Assembly: GCA_043101615.1 (NCBI GenBank) | Contig: JBICID010000043.1 | Coordinates: 1-64,000, forward strand | Source: JBLHKT01 sp043101615 | GTDB lineage: Bacteria; Planctomycetota; Phycisphaerae; Phycisphaerales; UBA1924 | Direction of reading: 5' to 3' | Length of the DNA: 64,000 nucleotides | The notes under the pieces: generated by a model | Databases searched by the model: none | What the model was told of the DNA's origin: nothing | Seen by the model: the letters and a program-made list of their open reading frames with translations, nothing else | Made by a program: the position numbers and the translations under genes | Part shown: one piece after another, positions 15,452-22,685 of the stretch | Layout of the letters: the number at the start of each line of letters is the position of its first letter | Position numbering within the stretch: the first letter of the stretch is position 1

Positions 15452-15457
15452 ATCGGT

Positions 15458-15742
15458 GTGGCCACGAAGTTCAGCGAGCAGCAGGTCTCGAGCGCCCTTG
15501 AGAACGTGCCCGAGTGGGACGAGCTCAACGGGGAGATCACACGGACGTTCCAGTTCGACGACTTCGTGAGCGCGATGGCGTTCGTGCAGAAGGTCGCGGA
15601 CTATGCCGAGTCCGCCCAGCACCACCCGGACATCCTGATCCGCTACAACAAGGTCACCCTGACGGTGTCCACCCACGACGCGGGCGGGATCACGGAGAAG
15701 GACTTCGACCTGGCCGCGGCGATGGACCGGCTGGTCGGGTGA
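15458..15742 (+). CDS. Pterin-4a-carbinolamine dehydratase
   Basis: The 94-residue enzyme dehydrates 4a-hydroxytetrahydrobiopterin in pterin recycling. The diagnostic SAQHHPDILIRYNKVTLTVSTHD segment contains the paired catalytic histidines and the conserved Pro, and the C-terminus ITEKDFDLAAAMD is typical. The length matches the family (about 95-105) when GTG 15458 is used, and a strong AAGGAG upstream supports this. No aromatic amino-acid hydroxylase gene is nearby. It faces the HNH gene tail to tail, with 88 bases and no clear terminator between. Confidence 0.88.
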   Translation: MATKFSEQQVSSALENVPEWDELNGEITRTFQFDDFVSAMAFVQKVADYAESAQHHPDILIRYNKVTLTVSTHDAGGITEKDFDLAAAMDRLVG

Positions 15743-15830
15743 CCTGCCCGGTGGTGCTGTGTGGGGTGGGCCGAACGAGACCCCGGAGGGGGGGCGACTT
15801 GGGCGTGCGGGGGACTGTGGGAGCGGGGGG

Positions 15831-16559
15831 CTACTTGAGCTCGACCGTCCAGTAGGCCTCGTCCAGGAAGGCCTTCCAGGACCGGTACTTCTCGTGCCCG
15901 AGCTTCATCGCGATGAGCGGGTGGCGTCTGGGCCGGTGCGGCCTGCGGATCAGGCTCATGTTGGCCTGCTCCGGGGTGCGTCCGCCCTTGCGGGCGTTGC
16001 AGCGGACGCAGGCGCACACGAGGTTCTCCCACGTGTCAGGGCCGCGCTGGGCCTTTGGCGTGACGTGGTCGATCGAGAGCTCGGCGGTGGGGAAGTGGTG
16101 GCCGCAGTACTGGCAGCGGTTGCGGTCGCGAGCGAAGAGGTTGCGCCGGTTGAGCTTGACCTGCTGCCTCGGGAGCTTGTCGTATCCGACGAGGCGGATG
16201 ATCCTGGGCACCGCGATGTCGACGCGCACGGTGCGGACCCAGTCGTGGGCGTCGGGCTCGAACTCCTTGCGGAGCTCGGAGAGCTCGGTCCAGGACTCGA
16301 AGTCGTGGTTGGAATAGACGCCGTCGTCCTCGTGGATGACCTCGGCGACGTCACGCGCGAGCAGGCAGAAGGCGTGGCGTGCCGAGACGACCCGCACCGC
16401 GACGTACAGCTTGTTCAGGACGAGGACCTTGGACGCCAGCCCCTCGCCCTCGGTCGGGGGGACCGGGGCGAGCGTGCCGGCGACAGCGTCCGGGGCTCCA
16501 TCGGAGCCGACCGGGCCGGCCGCGACGGGCCGTGGTCGTCTCAAACGTCTGCGAGACAT
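15831..16559 (-). CDS. HNH endonuclease family protein
   Basis: The 242-residue protein has a C-terminal HNH domain. CQYCGHHF supplies the first zinc cysteine pair, LSIDHVTPKAQRG the catalytic His, and CVRCNARKGG the second cysteine pair. The roughly 110 residues before it (starting VLVLNKLYVAVRVVSARHAFCLL) match the common bacterial HNH proteins of unknown role rather than a restriction enzyme; no methylase is near. A disordered Arg/Pro/Gly-rich stretch of about 40 residues opens the protein. ATG 16559 lies exactly six bases after TATACT, so the mRNA is probably leaderless. Confidence 0.82.
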   Translation of the reverse strand: MSRRRLRRPRPVAAGPVGSDGAPDAVAGTLAPVPPTEGEGLASKVLVLNKLYVAVRVVSARHAFCLLARDVAEVIHEDDGVYSNHDFESWTELSELRKEFEPDAHDWVRTVRVDIAVPRIIRLVGYDKLPRQQVKLNRRNLFARDRNRCQYCGHHFPTAELSIDHVTPKAQRGPDTWENLVCACVRCNARKGGRTPEQANMSLIRRPHRPRRHPLIAMKLGHEKYRSWKAFLDEAYWTVELK

Positions 16560-16565
16560 GCAGTG

Positions 16566-16594
16566 AGTATATGTACCGGGCGCGTCGAGAGTTC
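16566..16594 (-). promoter_or_regulatory. Promoter of the HNH gene (leaderless type)
   Basis: On the minus strand GAACTC (16594-16589), 17 bases, TATACT (16571-16566), then six bases to ATG 16559. The expected transcription start falls on the start codon. Confidence 0.6.
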
Positions 16595-16686
16595 GCAAGC
16601 GATCGCGGACCGATTCGGGTCGGGCGCGCCCGATTCACCGAACCTTGACGTTTTCGGTCGTTGCGGGGACAGGCCCCGAGCCGTTC

Positions 16687-18291
16687 TCAGTGTCGGAAAT
16701 GGCGGACGCCGGTGGTCAGGCAGGTGACGGAGCGCGCCTCGCAGAGGTCAAACGTGTCCTGATCTCTCCTGGAGCCGCCCGGGTGCACGATCATCGAGAC
16801 GCCCGCGTCTGCCAGCAGCGTCGGGCCGTCGTCGAAGGGGAAGAAGGCGTCGGAGTACGCGATGGCCCCCCGGGCCCGCTCGCCGGCCTTCTCGATCGCC
16901 AAGCGGCAGGAGGCGACCCGATCCATCTGCCCAGCGCCCGCACCGAAGAGGCGGACGCCGCTCGCGTCCGGCCCGCCCAGGCACACCGCGTTGGACGACA
17001 GGGCCCGCCCGATGCACTCGAGGACGCCGGCCTGCCTGAGCTGCTCGGGCGTGGGCTCCGGGCCCGCCCGGTGCTCCCAGGCGTCGGGGGTGGGGGGGGC
17101 GTCGTCGCGGTCCTGCACCAGCGCCCCGCCGGGCAGCCAGCGGACCTCGCGCCCGCCCGGCTCGGCTCTGATGTCCCCGACGGCGAGCACGCGGCAGTTC
17201 TTCCAGCGAGCCTCCAGCACCCCGACCGCACCGTCACCGAACGATGGGGCGAGCACGACCTCGAAGAAACTGCCCTCGCCCGCGATCCGCTCGGCGGTAT
17301 CGCGGTCGAGGGGGGCGCTGCACGCCAGGATGCCGCCGAAGGCCGCGAGCGGGTCGCCCGCCAACGCCAGCCCGCAGGCCGAGGCGGCGTCGGGCGCGGT
17401 CGCGGCCCCGCACGGGTTGGTGTGCTTGACGACCGCCGCCCCGCCCCCCCCGCCCCCCCCGCCCCGCCCGGCGGGCCCGAGCGCCAGGGCCAGCCCGAGC
17501 GCGGAGGCGGCGTCGTTGAGGTTGTTGTAGCTCAGGGGCTTGCCGGCGAGCTGGCGTGCGTGCAGCACCGAGGCTCCGGCGAAGGACTCGTCGCGGTAGA
17601 CCGCGCCCCGCTGGTGCGGGTTCTCGCCGTAACGCAGCTCCCCGGCCCTGCGGACCGAGAGGGTGAGGCGCTCCGGGAAGTCGTCGCCGGCCCGGCGGGC
17701 GAAGTAGGCGGAGATGGCGGCGTCGTAGGACGCGGTCCGCTCGAAGGCGGCCTGGGCCAGGCGGCGCCGCAGCGCCAGCGTCGTGCCGCCGCCCCGGATC
17801 TCGTCCAGCACCGCCGGGTACTGGGCGGGATCGGTCACCACCGCGACGGAGGCGTGGTTCTTGGCACCCGATCGGATCATGGCGGGCCCGCCGATATCGA
17901 TCTGCTCGATGGCCTCGTCGTCGGTCACGCCCGCGCGGGCGATGGTGCGCTCGAAGGGGTACAGGCTGACGCAGACGAGGTCGATGGGGCCGATGGCGTG
18001 CTCGTCCATCGCCGCGGCGTGGTCCGGGTTGTCGCGGACGGCGAGCAGCCCGGCGTGCACCTTGGGGTGCAGGGTCTTGACGCGTCCGTCCATCATCTCG
18101 GGGAAGCCTGTGACGTGCTCGACGGGGGTGACGGGGATCCCCGCGTCGGCGATGGCCTTGGCGGTGCCGCCGGTGGAGACCAGCTCGGCCCCGGCGTCGT
18201 GCAGGGCGCGGGCGAACTCGACCAGCCCGGCCTTGTCGGAGACGGAGAGGAGCGCCCGTCGCACGGGCACGCGGGTGGGGTCGGTGGTCAT
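16687..18291 (-). CDS. purH: Bifunctional AICAR formyltransferase / IMP cyclohydrolase
   Basis: The 534-residue enzyme performs the last two steps of IMP synthesis. The N-terminal cyclohydrolase domain starts RRALLSVSDKAGL, with GGTAKAI and KTLHPKVHAG. The transformylase domain has the ELRYGENPHQ segment, VVKHTNPCG with the catalytic Lys-His, and the C-terminal SDAFFPF and VHPGGSRRD. Just before VVKHTNPCG is an unusual run of nine consecutive glycines, encoded by two C8 tracts on the plus strand. ATG 18291 starts four codons before the conserved region; an in-frame ATG at 18324 is possible. purL lies 4.4 kb away on the same strand but not in the same operon. Confidence 0.96.
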   Translation of the reverse strand: MTTDPTRVPVRRALLSVSDKAGLVEFARALHDAGAELVSTGGTAKAIADAGIPVTPVEHVTGFPEMMDGRVKTLHPKVHAGLLAVRDNPDHAAAMDEHAIGPIDLVCVSLYPFERTIARAGVTDDEAIEQIDIGGPAMIRSGAKNHASVAVVTDPAQYPAVLDEIRGGGTTLALRRRLAQAAFERTASYDAAISAYFARRAGDDFPERLTLSVRRAGELRYGENPHQRGAVYRDESFAGASVLHARQLAGKPLSYNNLNDAASALGLALALGPAGRGGGGGGGGAAVVKHTNPCGAATAPDAASACGLALAGDPLAAFGGILACSAPLDRDTAERIAGEGSFFEVVLAPSFGDGAVGVLEARWKNCRVLAVGDIRAEPGGREVRWLPGGALVQDRDDAPPTPDAWEHRAGPEPTPEQLRQAGVLECIGRALSSNAVCLGGPDASGVRLFGAGAGQMDRVASCRLAIEKAGERARGAIAYSDAFFPFDDGPTLLADAGVSMIVHPGGSRRDQDTFDLCEARSVTCLTTGVRHFRH

Positions 18292-18399
18292 CGCCGTCTT
18301 TCGAGCGGTGGAGAGAGTCGTCATGGCGTCCGTGCCCATCGGTGCGGGGTGTGGCGGCGGGCGTGCGGAGCCGGCGCCCGTCTGGATCGTCGGGCCGGG

Positions 18400-19569
18400 T
18401 TACCTGGGCTCGAACTTGAGCACCGTGCCGCGACCGGCCACGGCGTACAGGTTGCCGTTCTCGAACTTGTCGGTCTGGATGCCCCTGATGCCCGGGAAGC
18501 GTGCGGCGACGATGATGTCGCCGTTCTCGGGGTCGAGGGCGGCGAGCGTGACGCCGTTCCAGGCCAGCAGCTCTCCGTCGCGTACGCCGACGATCCAGCC
18601 GTTGGGGACGTCGGGCTGGCGCCAGACCTCCTCGCCGCTGACCTTGTCGAGGCAGACGACGCCGAGGCTGGGGGAGGCGAAGTAGACCACGTCCCCGTGC
18701 ATGACTGGCTGGACCTTGAGCGGCTCGCTGGTGCGGTAGCGCCAGATGCGTCGCCCCTCGGCGAAGCCGTAGACGGAGCGGTCGAGGCTGGCGATGACGA
18801 CATAGTAGAAGTCGGTGACGGGGTTGCTGGCGACGCCGCCGCTGATGCGCTCGACGACCTTGGCGCTGGGCCCGTCTAGGTCGATGGTGGCGACCTCGCC
18901 GGTCTGCGAGACGGCGACGAGCTCGTAGGGGTTCATGAGCACGGGGTTGGCCGAGATGGTGCCGCCCACGCCGTAGCGCCAGTCGGTGAGGTTGTGCTCG
19001 CGGTCGATCGCGATCAGCTCTCCGTCGAGGGTGCCGAAGATGGCGCGGCTGCCGTTGAGGACCGGCTCGGTGTTGACGAGCTTCTGGAAGTCGGTGCGGG
19101 CGAGGAGGTTGCCCGTGTCCATCTCGACCTCGTGGAGCTGTGTCTCGGTGGTGAACAGCAGGGTGTCGCCGTCGCGCTCGAGCCCGAGCACCTTGGTCTC
19201 GGGGCGGTCCATCTCGGCGCCCCAGACCAGTCGCCCTGTGTTGCTCTGCATGACCGAGACGACGGTGTTGCTGTCCCGGGTGACGATCCGGTCGTCGTAG
19301 GCCTCGATCTCCTCGATCGCGGCGCCGGGGGAGACCTGCGGGTAGCCGGCCCAGGCCCAGCGGTAGCCGAGCTGCTTCCAGGCCTCGTGGTCGATGGTGG
19401 CCTCGTCCAGGGCGGTGACGGGCGTCCGGTCCGTCCCCGTCGCGGGCTGGGTGCGGGTCGTGGAGGGCGCCGGCTCGGTCTGGGCCCTGGAGCCGCTCGA
19501 GCCGCACCCGCAGACCAGCACCAGAGCCGTGGCCCCCGACACAAGCAACGCGATCCGACCTGACACCAT
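18400..19569 (-). CDS. PQQ-propeller lipoprotein
   Basis: The 389-residue product has an N-terminal signal with lipobox LVCGC, so it should be lipid-anchored in the periplasm. The rest consists of repeated beta-propeller blades with Trp/Gly signatures (TGRLVWGAEMD, TDWRYGVGG, GRRIWRYR, GEEVWRQPD) of the PQQ-like repeat family. A BamB-like scaffold role or a cofactor-free propeller are both possible; no dehydrogenase signature is visible. ATG 19569 has a strong ribosome-binding site (GGAGAGG, seven bases upstream). It is followed by purH on the same strand after a 108-base gap. Confidence 0.8.
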   Translation of the reverse strand: MVSGRIALLVSGATALVLVCGCGSSGSRAQTEPAPSTTRTQPATGTDRTPVTALDEATIDHEAWKQLGYRWAWAGYPQVSPGAAIEEIEAYDDRIVTRDSNTVVSVMQSNTGRLVWGAEMDRPETKVLGLERDGDTLLFTTETQLHEVEMDTGNLLARTDFQKLVNTEPVLNGSRAIFGTLDGELIAIDREHNLTDWRYGVGGTISANPVLMNPYELVAVSQTGEVATIDLDGPSAKVVERISGGVASNPVTDFYYVVIASLDRSVYGFAEGRRIWRYRTSEPLKVQPVMHGDVVYFASPSLGVVCLDKVSGEEVWRQPDVPNGWIVGVRDGELLAWNGVTLAALDPENGDIIVAARFPGIRGIQTDKFENGNLYAVAGRGTVLKFEPR

Positions 19570-19712
19570 GCTGTCACCTCTCCAAATCGTGGCCATCTCG
19601 GGGGTCCGGGCCCGCGCCGGGCGGCTCGGGGGGACGCTGGGGCGGGATCATACGGCCCTTTGCCGCCGGAACCATGCCCGGCCCTCCTCTACGCCCCGAA
19701 TCCGGGTCCGGC

Positions 19713-19740
19713 TTGACTCAACCCGAAAAACGGGTCTGAT
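19713..19740 (+). promoter_or_regulatory. Possible promoter of ribE
   Basis: TTGACT (19713-19718), 16 bases, TCTGAT (19735-19740), then five bases to GTG 19746. A small CCCG/CGGG hairpin sits in the spacer. This is the only sigma-70-like -35 box I see among the near-start promoters. Confidence 0.4.
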
Positions 19741-19745
19741 TCGGC

Positions 19746-20357
19746 GTGTTCACCGGACTCGTCCAGGCCGTCGGCACCCTGACCGAATCGATCCCGACCG
19801 AGGCGGGTCGCCGGCTGGTGATCGATCCGGGCGAGTGGGGGCACTCACCGAACCCGGGCGACTCGATTTCCGTCTCAGGTTGCTGTCTGACCGTGGTCGA
19901 CGTGTCGGAGCAGGGCTGGTCGTTCGACGCGATCCCGGAGACCCTGGCGAAGACGACGCTGGGCGGGCTGGAGGCTGGCAGTCGCGTGAACCTGGAGCAC
20001 GCCGTGACCGCCAGCACGCCGATGGGGGGGCACTTCGTGCAGGGGCACGTGGACGGGGTGGGGCGTGTGGCCCGGATCGAGACCGACGACGGCTGGCGCG
20101 TGCGGGTCGAGCCGCCGGCTGATCTGATGAAGTTCATGATCCCGAAGGGATCGGTGACGATCGATGGGGTCAGCCTGACGCTCGCGTCGATGGACCCGGG
20201 CGCGGGTTGGATCGAGGTCGCCCTGATCCCGGAGACCCTCGACCGAACGACGCTGCGAGGTCTGAAGACGGGCGACGGGGTGAACCTCGAGGCGGACATG
20301 CTGGTGAAGGCGGTGGTGCACACGACCGAGGCCGTCCTCGAGGCGAGGGGCGGCTGA
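19746..20357 (+). CDS. ribE: Riboflavin synthase alpha chain
   Basis: The 203-residue enzyme dismutates two 6,7-dimethyl-8-ribityllumazines to riboflavin. Two lumazine-binding repeats are visible: MFTGLVQAVG with SVSGCCLTVV, then HFVQGHVDGVG with TIDGVSLTL. The length matches the family. The start is GTG 19746 because MFTGLV is the universal N-terminus. No other rib gene is adjacent and no FMN riboswitch is recognisable. ruvC begins two bases after its stop, so the two are co-transcribed. Confidence 0.95.
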   Translation: MFTGLVQAVGTLTESIPTEAGRRLVIDPGEWGHSPNPGDSISVSGCCLTVVDVSEQGWSFDAIPETLAKTTLGGLEAGSRVNLEHAVTASTPMGGHFVQGHVDGVGRVARIETDDGWRVRVEPPADLMKFMIPKGSVTIDGVSLTLASMDPGAGWIEVALIPETLDRTTLRGLKTGDGVNLEADMLVKAVVHTTEAVLEARGG

Positions 20358-20359
20358 TC

Positions 20360-20857
20360 GTGCGTGTCCTCGGCATCGATCCCGGCCTCAACATCACCGG
20401 CTTCGGCTGCGTCGAGGGTGAGGTGCTCAGCGAGACGATCGTGGACGCGGGGGTGTTCCGGCTGGCCAAGGCGGGGGCCGCGGACTCTGCCGAGTCGCTC
20501 AGCGCCCGGCTGGTTGAGCTCGAGCGGGACCTGAAGGACCTGATCGAGGAGTTGAAGCCCGACGCGGTCGCGGTCGAGGCGATGTTCACCAACCCCAAGC
20601 ACCCCGGCACCATCGTCAAGATGGCCCACGGGCGCGGCGTGGTGCTGCTGACGATCAAGCGTTCGGGCACGCCCGTCATCGAGCTCCCGCCGGCGGAGGT
20701 CAAGAAGGGCATCGCCGGGCACGGGCAGGCGAAGAAGGCCCAGATGCAGGACGCGATCATGCACCTATTCCGGCTGGCCGAGCCGCCGCAGCCGGACATG
20801 GCCGATGCGCTGGCGATCGCGGTGACGGCGCTGCGGCGTGAGCACGCGCGGGTGTGA
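20360..20857 (+). CDS. ruvC: Holliday junction resolvase RuvC
   Basis: The 165-residue endonuclease cuts Holliday junctions as part of RuvABC. GIDPGL holds the first catalytic Asp (D7), VEAMF the Glu (E73), and DMADALAIAV the C-terminal acidic residues. KAQMQDAIMHLF is also typical. The start is GTG 20360, only two bases after the ribE stop. ruvA and ruvB are not in the window. A double-hairpin repeat begins 15 bases after the stop. Confidence 0.94.
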   Translation: MRVLGIDPGLNITGFGCVEGEVLSETIVDAGVFRLAKAGAADSAESLSARLVELERDLKDLIEELKPDAVAVEAMFTNPKHPGTIVKMAHGRGVVLLTIKRSGTPVIELPPAEVKKGIAGHGQAKKAQMQDAIMHLFRLAEPPQPDMADALAIAVTALRREHARV

Positions 20858-20872
20858 AGCCCTGATCTCATC

Positions 20873-20950
20873 GGTGCCCTGCATCGGCCCGAAGGGCGAA
20901 GCAGGCCTTGGCAGCAACCGCCTTCGCCCTGCGGGTCGAAGGCGGGCACC
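20873..20950 (+). repeat. Double-hairpin repeat, copy 1
   Basis: A 78-bp element bounded by GGTGCCC and GGGCACC. It holds two hairpins. The second has the arms CGCCTTCG and CGAAGGCG around CCCTGCGGGT; the first (CCTGCATCG / CGAAGCAGG) is slightly degraded. It matches the reverse complement of copy 2 at 22594-22677 over nearly its whole length. Confidence 0.8.
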
Positions 20951-21011
20951 GAAGGACTATGCACCGTCTCCGCGCCACCCGGCGTGCCCGATCCGAATAT
21001 CCTTTCCTCCC

Positions 21012-22484
21012 ATGGCCGACGATCCCAAACGACTCGCCGCACAGGTCCTCATCGTGGAGGACGAGCCGGAGCACGCCGACGTGATGAGCGAGGCGCTGCG
21101 TCGCCCCGGGCACGTGTGCACCATCGTGGGGGGCGTGCGGGCGGCGTTGGAGGAGCTCACCGGGGGCTCGTTCGACGTGATCGTGACGGACCTGCGGATG
21201 CCCGAGTCGGCCGGGTTCGACGCCGGCGGCGCGGGGATCGTGGACCCCGACGGCGGGAACGCTGGCATGGTGGTGCTGAACGCCGCGTCCGCCCACCAGC
21301 CCGACGCCGAGACGATCATGGTGACGGCGCACGGCGACGTGCCGACGGCCCGCCAGGCGTTCAAGGTCGGGGCGTACGACTTCATCGAGAAGCCGCTGGA
21401 CCTGGACGTGTTCCGCGAGCTGGTGAACCGGGCCGCGGAGAACGTGCTGCTGCGTCACGAGTCGGGCGAGCTGAGCGAGCTGGTGCAGCACGACGGGTTC
21501 GAGGGCATCGTGGCGGGCTCCGAGCCGATGCGGAAGATCCTGAAAACCGTGAAGACGGTGGCCGCGAGCACGATCCCGGTGCTGATCACCGGCGAGAGCG
21601 GCACGGGCAAGGAGCTGATCGCGGAGGCGGTGCACGCCAACTCGCCCCGCTCGGGCAAGCGGTTCGTGGCGTTCAACTGCGCCGGGCAGACCGAGAGCCT
21701 GCTCGAGGACCAGCTCTTCGGGCACGTGCGGGGGGCGTTCACCGGGGCGGACAAGGACCGCGAGGGCGTCTTCGAGTACGCCGACGGGGGGACGCTGTTC
21801 CTCGACGAGATCGGGGACATGCCGCTGACGATGCAGGCCAAGCTGCTGCGGGTGCTGGAGAGCGGCGAGGTGGTGCGGGTCGGCGACAACGCGCCGCGGT
21901 CGACCAACGTCCGTTTCGTCAGCGCGACGAACAAGGACCTCAAGAAGATGGTGAGCGAGGGGACGTTCCGCGAGGACCTGTTCTTCCGCATCAACGGCAG
22001 CCACGTGCACCTGCCCCCGCTGCGCGAGCGGCGCGACGACATCCCGAGGATCGTCCGCCACGCCATCCAGAAGCACGCGGCCCAGTTCGACCGGGGTATC
22101 CCCGACATCACCGACGCCGCGGTCATGCGCCTGACCAGCTACGCGTGGCCCGGGAACGTGCGTCAGCTGCTCAACGTTGTCCAGAACATGGTCGTCAGTG
22201 CCATCGGCGACGCCGAGGAAGGGCACACGGTCGTGCTCGACGTCCGCCACATCCCCGAGGACGTCCGGACCGACGACCCGCACGACGCCGACGATGCTCT
22301 GGACGCGGGCGGCGGTGGGGGAGGCGGGGGCTCGCTCGCGGGCAAGAGCCTGGAACAGCTCGAGAAGCGGGCCATCCGGGAGACGCTCAAGCTCACCGGA
22401 GGCAACCGCGAGCACACGGCCAAGCTGCTGGGCATCGGCGAACGCACGCTGTACCGGAAGCTGAAGGAATACGGGCTGCGGTAA
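21012..22484 (+). CDS. NtrC-family sigma-54-dependent response regulator
   Basis: The 490-residue transcription activator has three parts. The receiver domain has an acidic VEDEP pocket, phospho-acceptor D60 in VTDLRMP, and K in IEKPLD. The AAA+ domain has Walker A GESGTGKE, the sigma-54 contact loop GAFTGA, Walker B GGTLFLDEIGD, and the arginine-finger region. The Fis-type helix-turn-helix ends RTLYRKLKEYGL. A Gly-rich linker precedes the last part. The receiver carries an insertion of about 17 Gly/Asp-rich residues after LRMP. No histidine kinase is adjacent. ATG 21012 follows TATCCT (20998-21003) by eight bases. The gene is bracketed by inverted copies of a 78-84-bp repeat. Confidence 0.92.
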   Translation: MADDPKRLAAQVLIVEDEPEHADVMSEALRRPGHVCTIVGGVRAALEELTGGSFDVIVTDLRMPESAGFDAGGAGIVDPDGGNAGMVVLNAASAHQPDAETIMVTAHGDVPTARQAFKVGAYDFIEKPLDLDVFRELVNRAAENVLLRHESGELSELVQHDGFEGIVAGSEPMRKILKTVKTVAASTIPVLITGESGTGKELIAEAVHANSPRSGKRFVAFNCAGQTESLLEDQLFGHVRGAFTGADKDREGVFEYADGGTLFLDEIGDMPLTMQAKLLRVLESGEVVRVGDNAPRSTNVRFVSATNKDLKKMVSEGTFREDLFFRINGSHVHLPPLRERRDDIPRIVRHAIQKHAAQFDRGIPDITDAAVMRLTSYAWPGNVRQLLNVVQNMVVSAIGDAEEGHTVVLDVRHIPEDVRTDDPHDADDALDAGGGGGGGGSLAGKSLEQLEKRAIRETLKLTGGNREHTAKLLGIGERTLYRKLKEYGLR

Positions 22485-22593
22485 ATCGGATGGTGTGACG
22501 GGTGGCGTGGAGACGGCGCAGCCTTCTCCACGACTTGGGGTATCGAAGACCCGATGAAGCCTGCACCGTCATCGGGGCACCCGGAGCGTCTTT

Positions 22594-22677
22594 GGTGCCC
22601 GCCTTCGACCCGCAGGGCGAAGGCGGAGGCTGCTGCCCGAATCGCCTGCTTCGCCCTGCGGGTCGAAGCAGGGCACC
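22594..22677 (-). repeat. Double-hairpin repeat, copy 2 (inverted)
   Basis: An 84-bp element from GGTGCCC to GGGCACC. It comprises CGCCTTCG-ACCCGCAGGG-CGAAGGCG and CCTGCTTCG-CCCTGCGGGT-CGAAGCAGG; the two 10-base loops are complementary to each other. It lies between the convergent ends of the NtrC-type gene and purL and may also act as a transcript end for both. Confidence 0.85.
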
Positions 22678-22685
22678 GAGAGGTT

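Noticed and set aside
15831..16559. HNH nuclease as part of a restriction or mobile system
   Set aside because: No methylase, integrase, intron or repeat is next to it, and the protein matches the common stand-alone HNH type.
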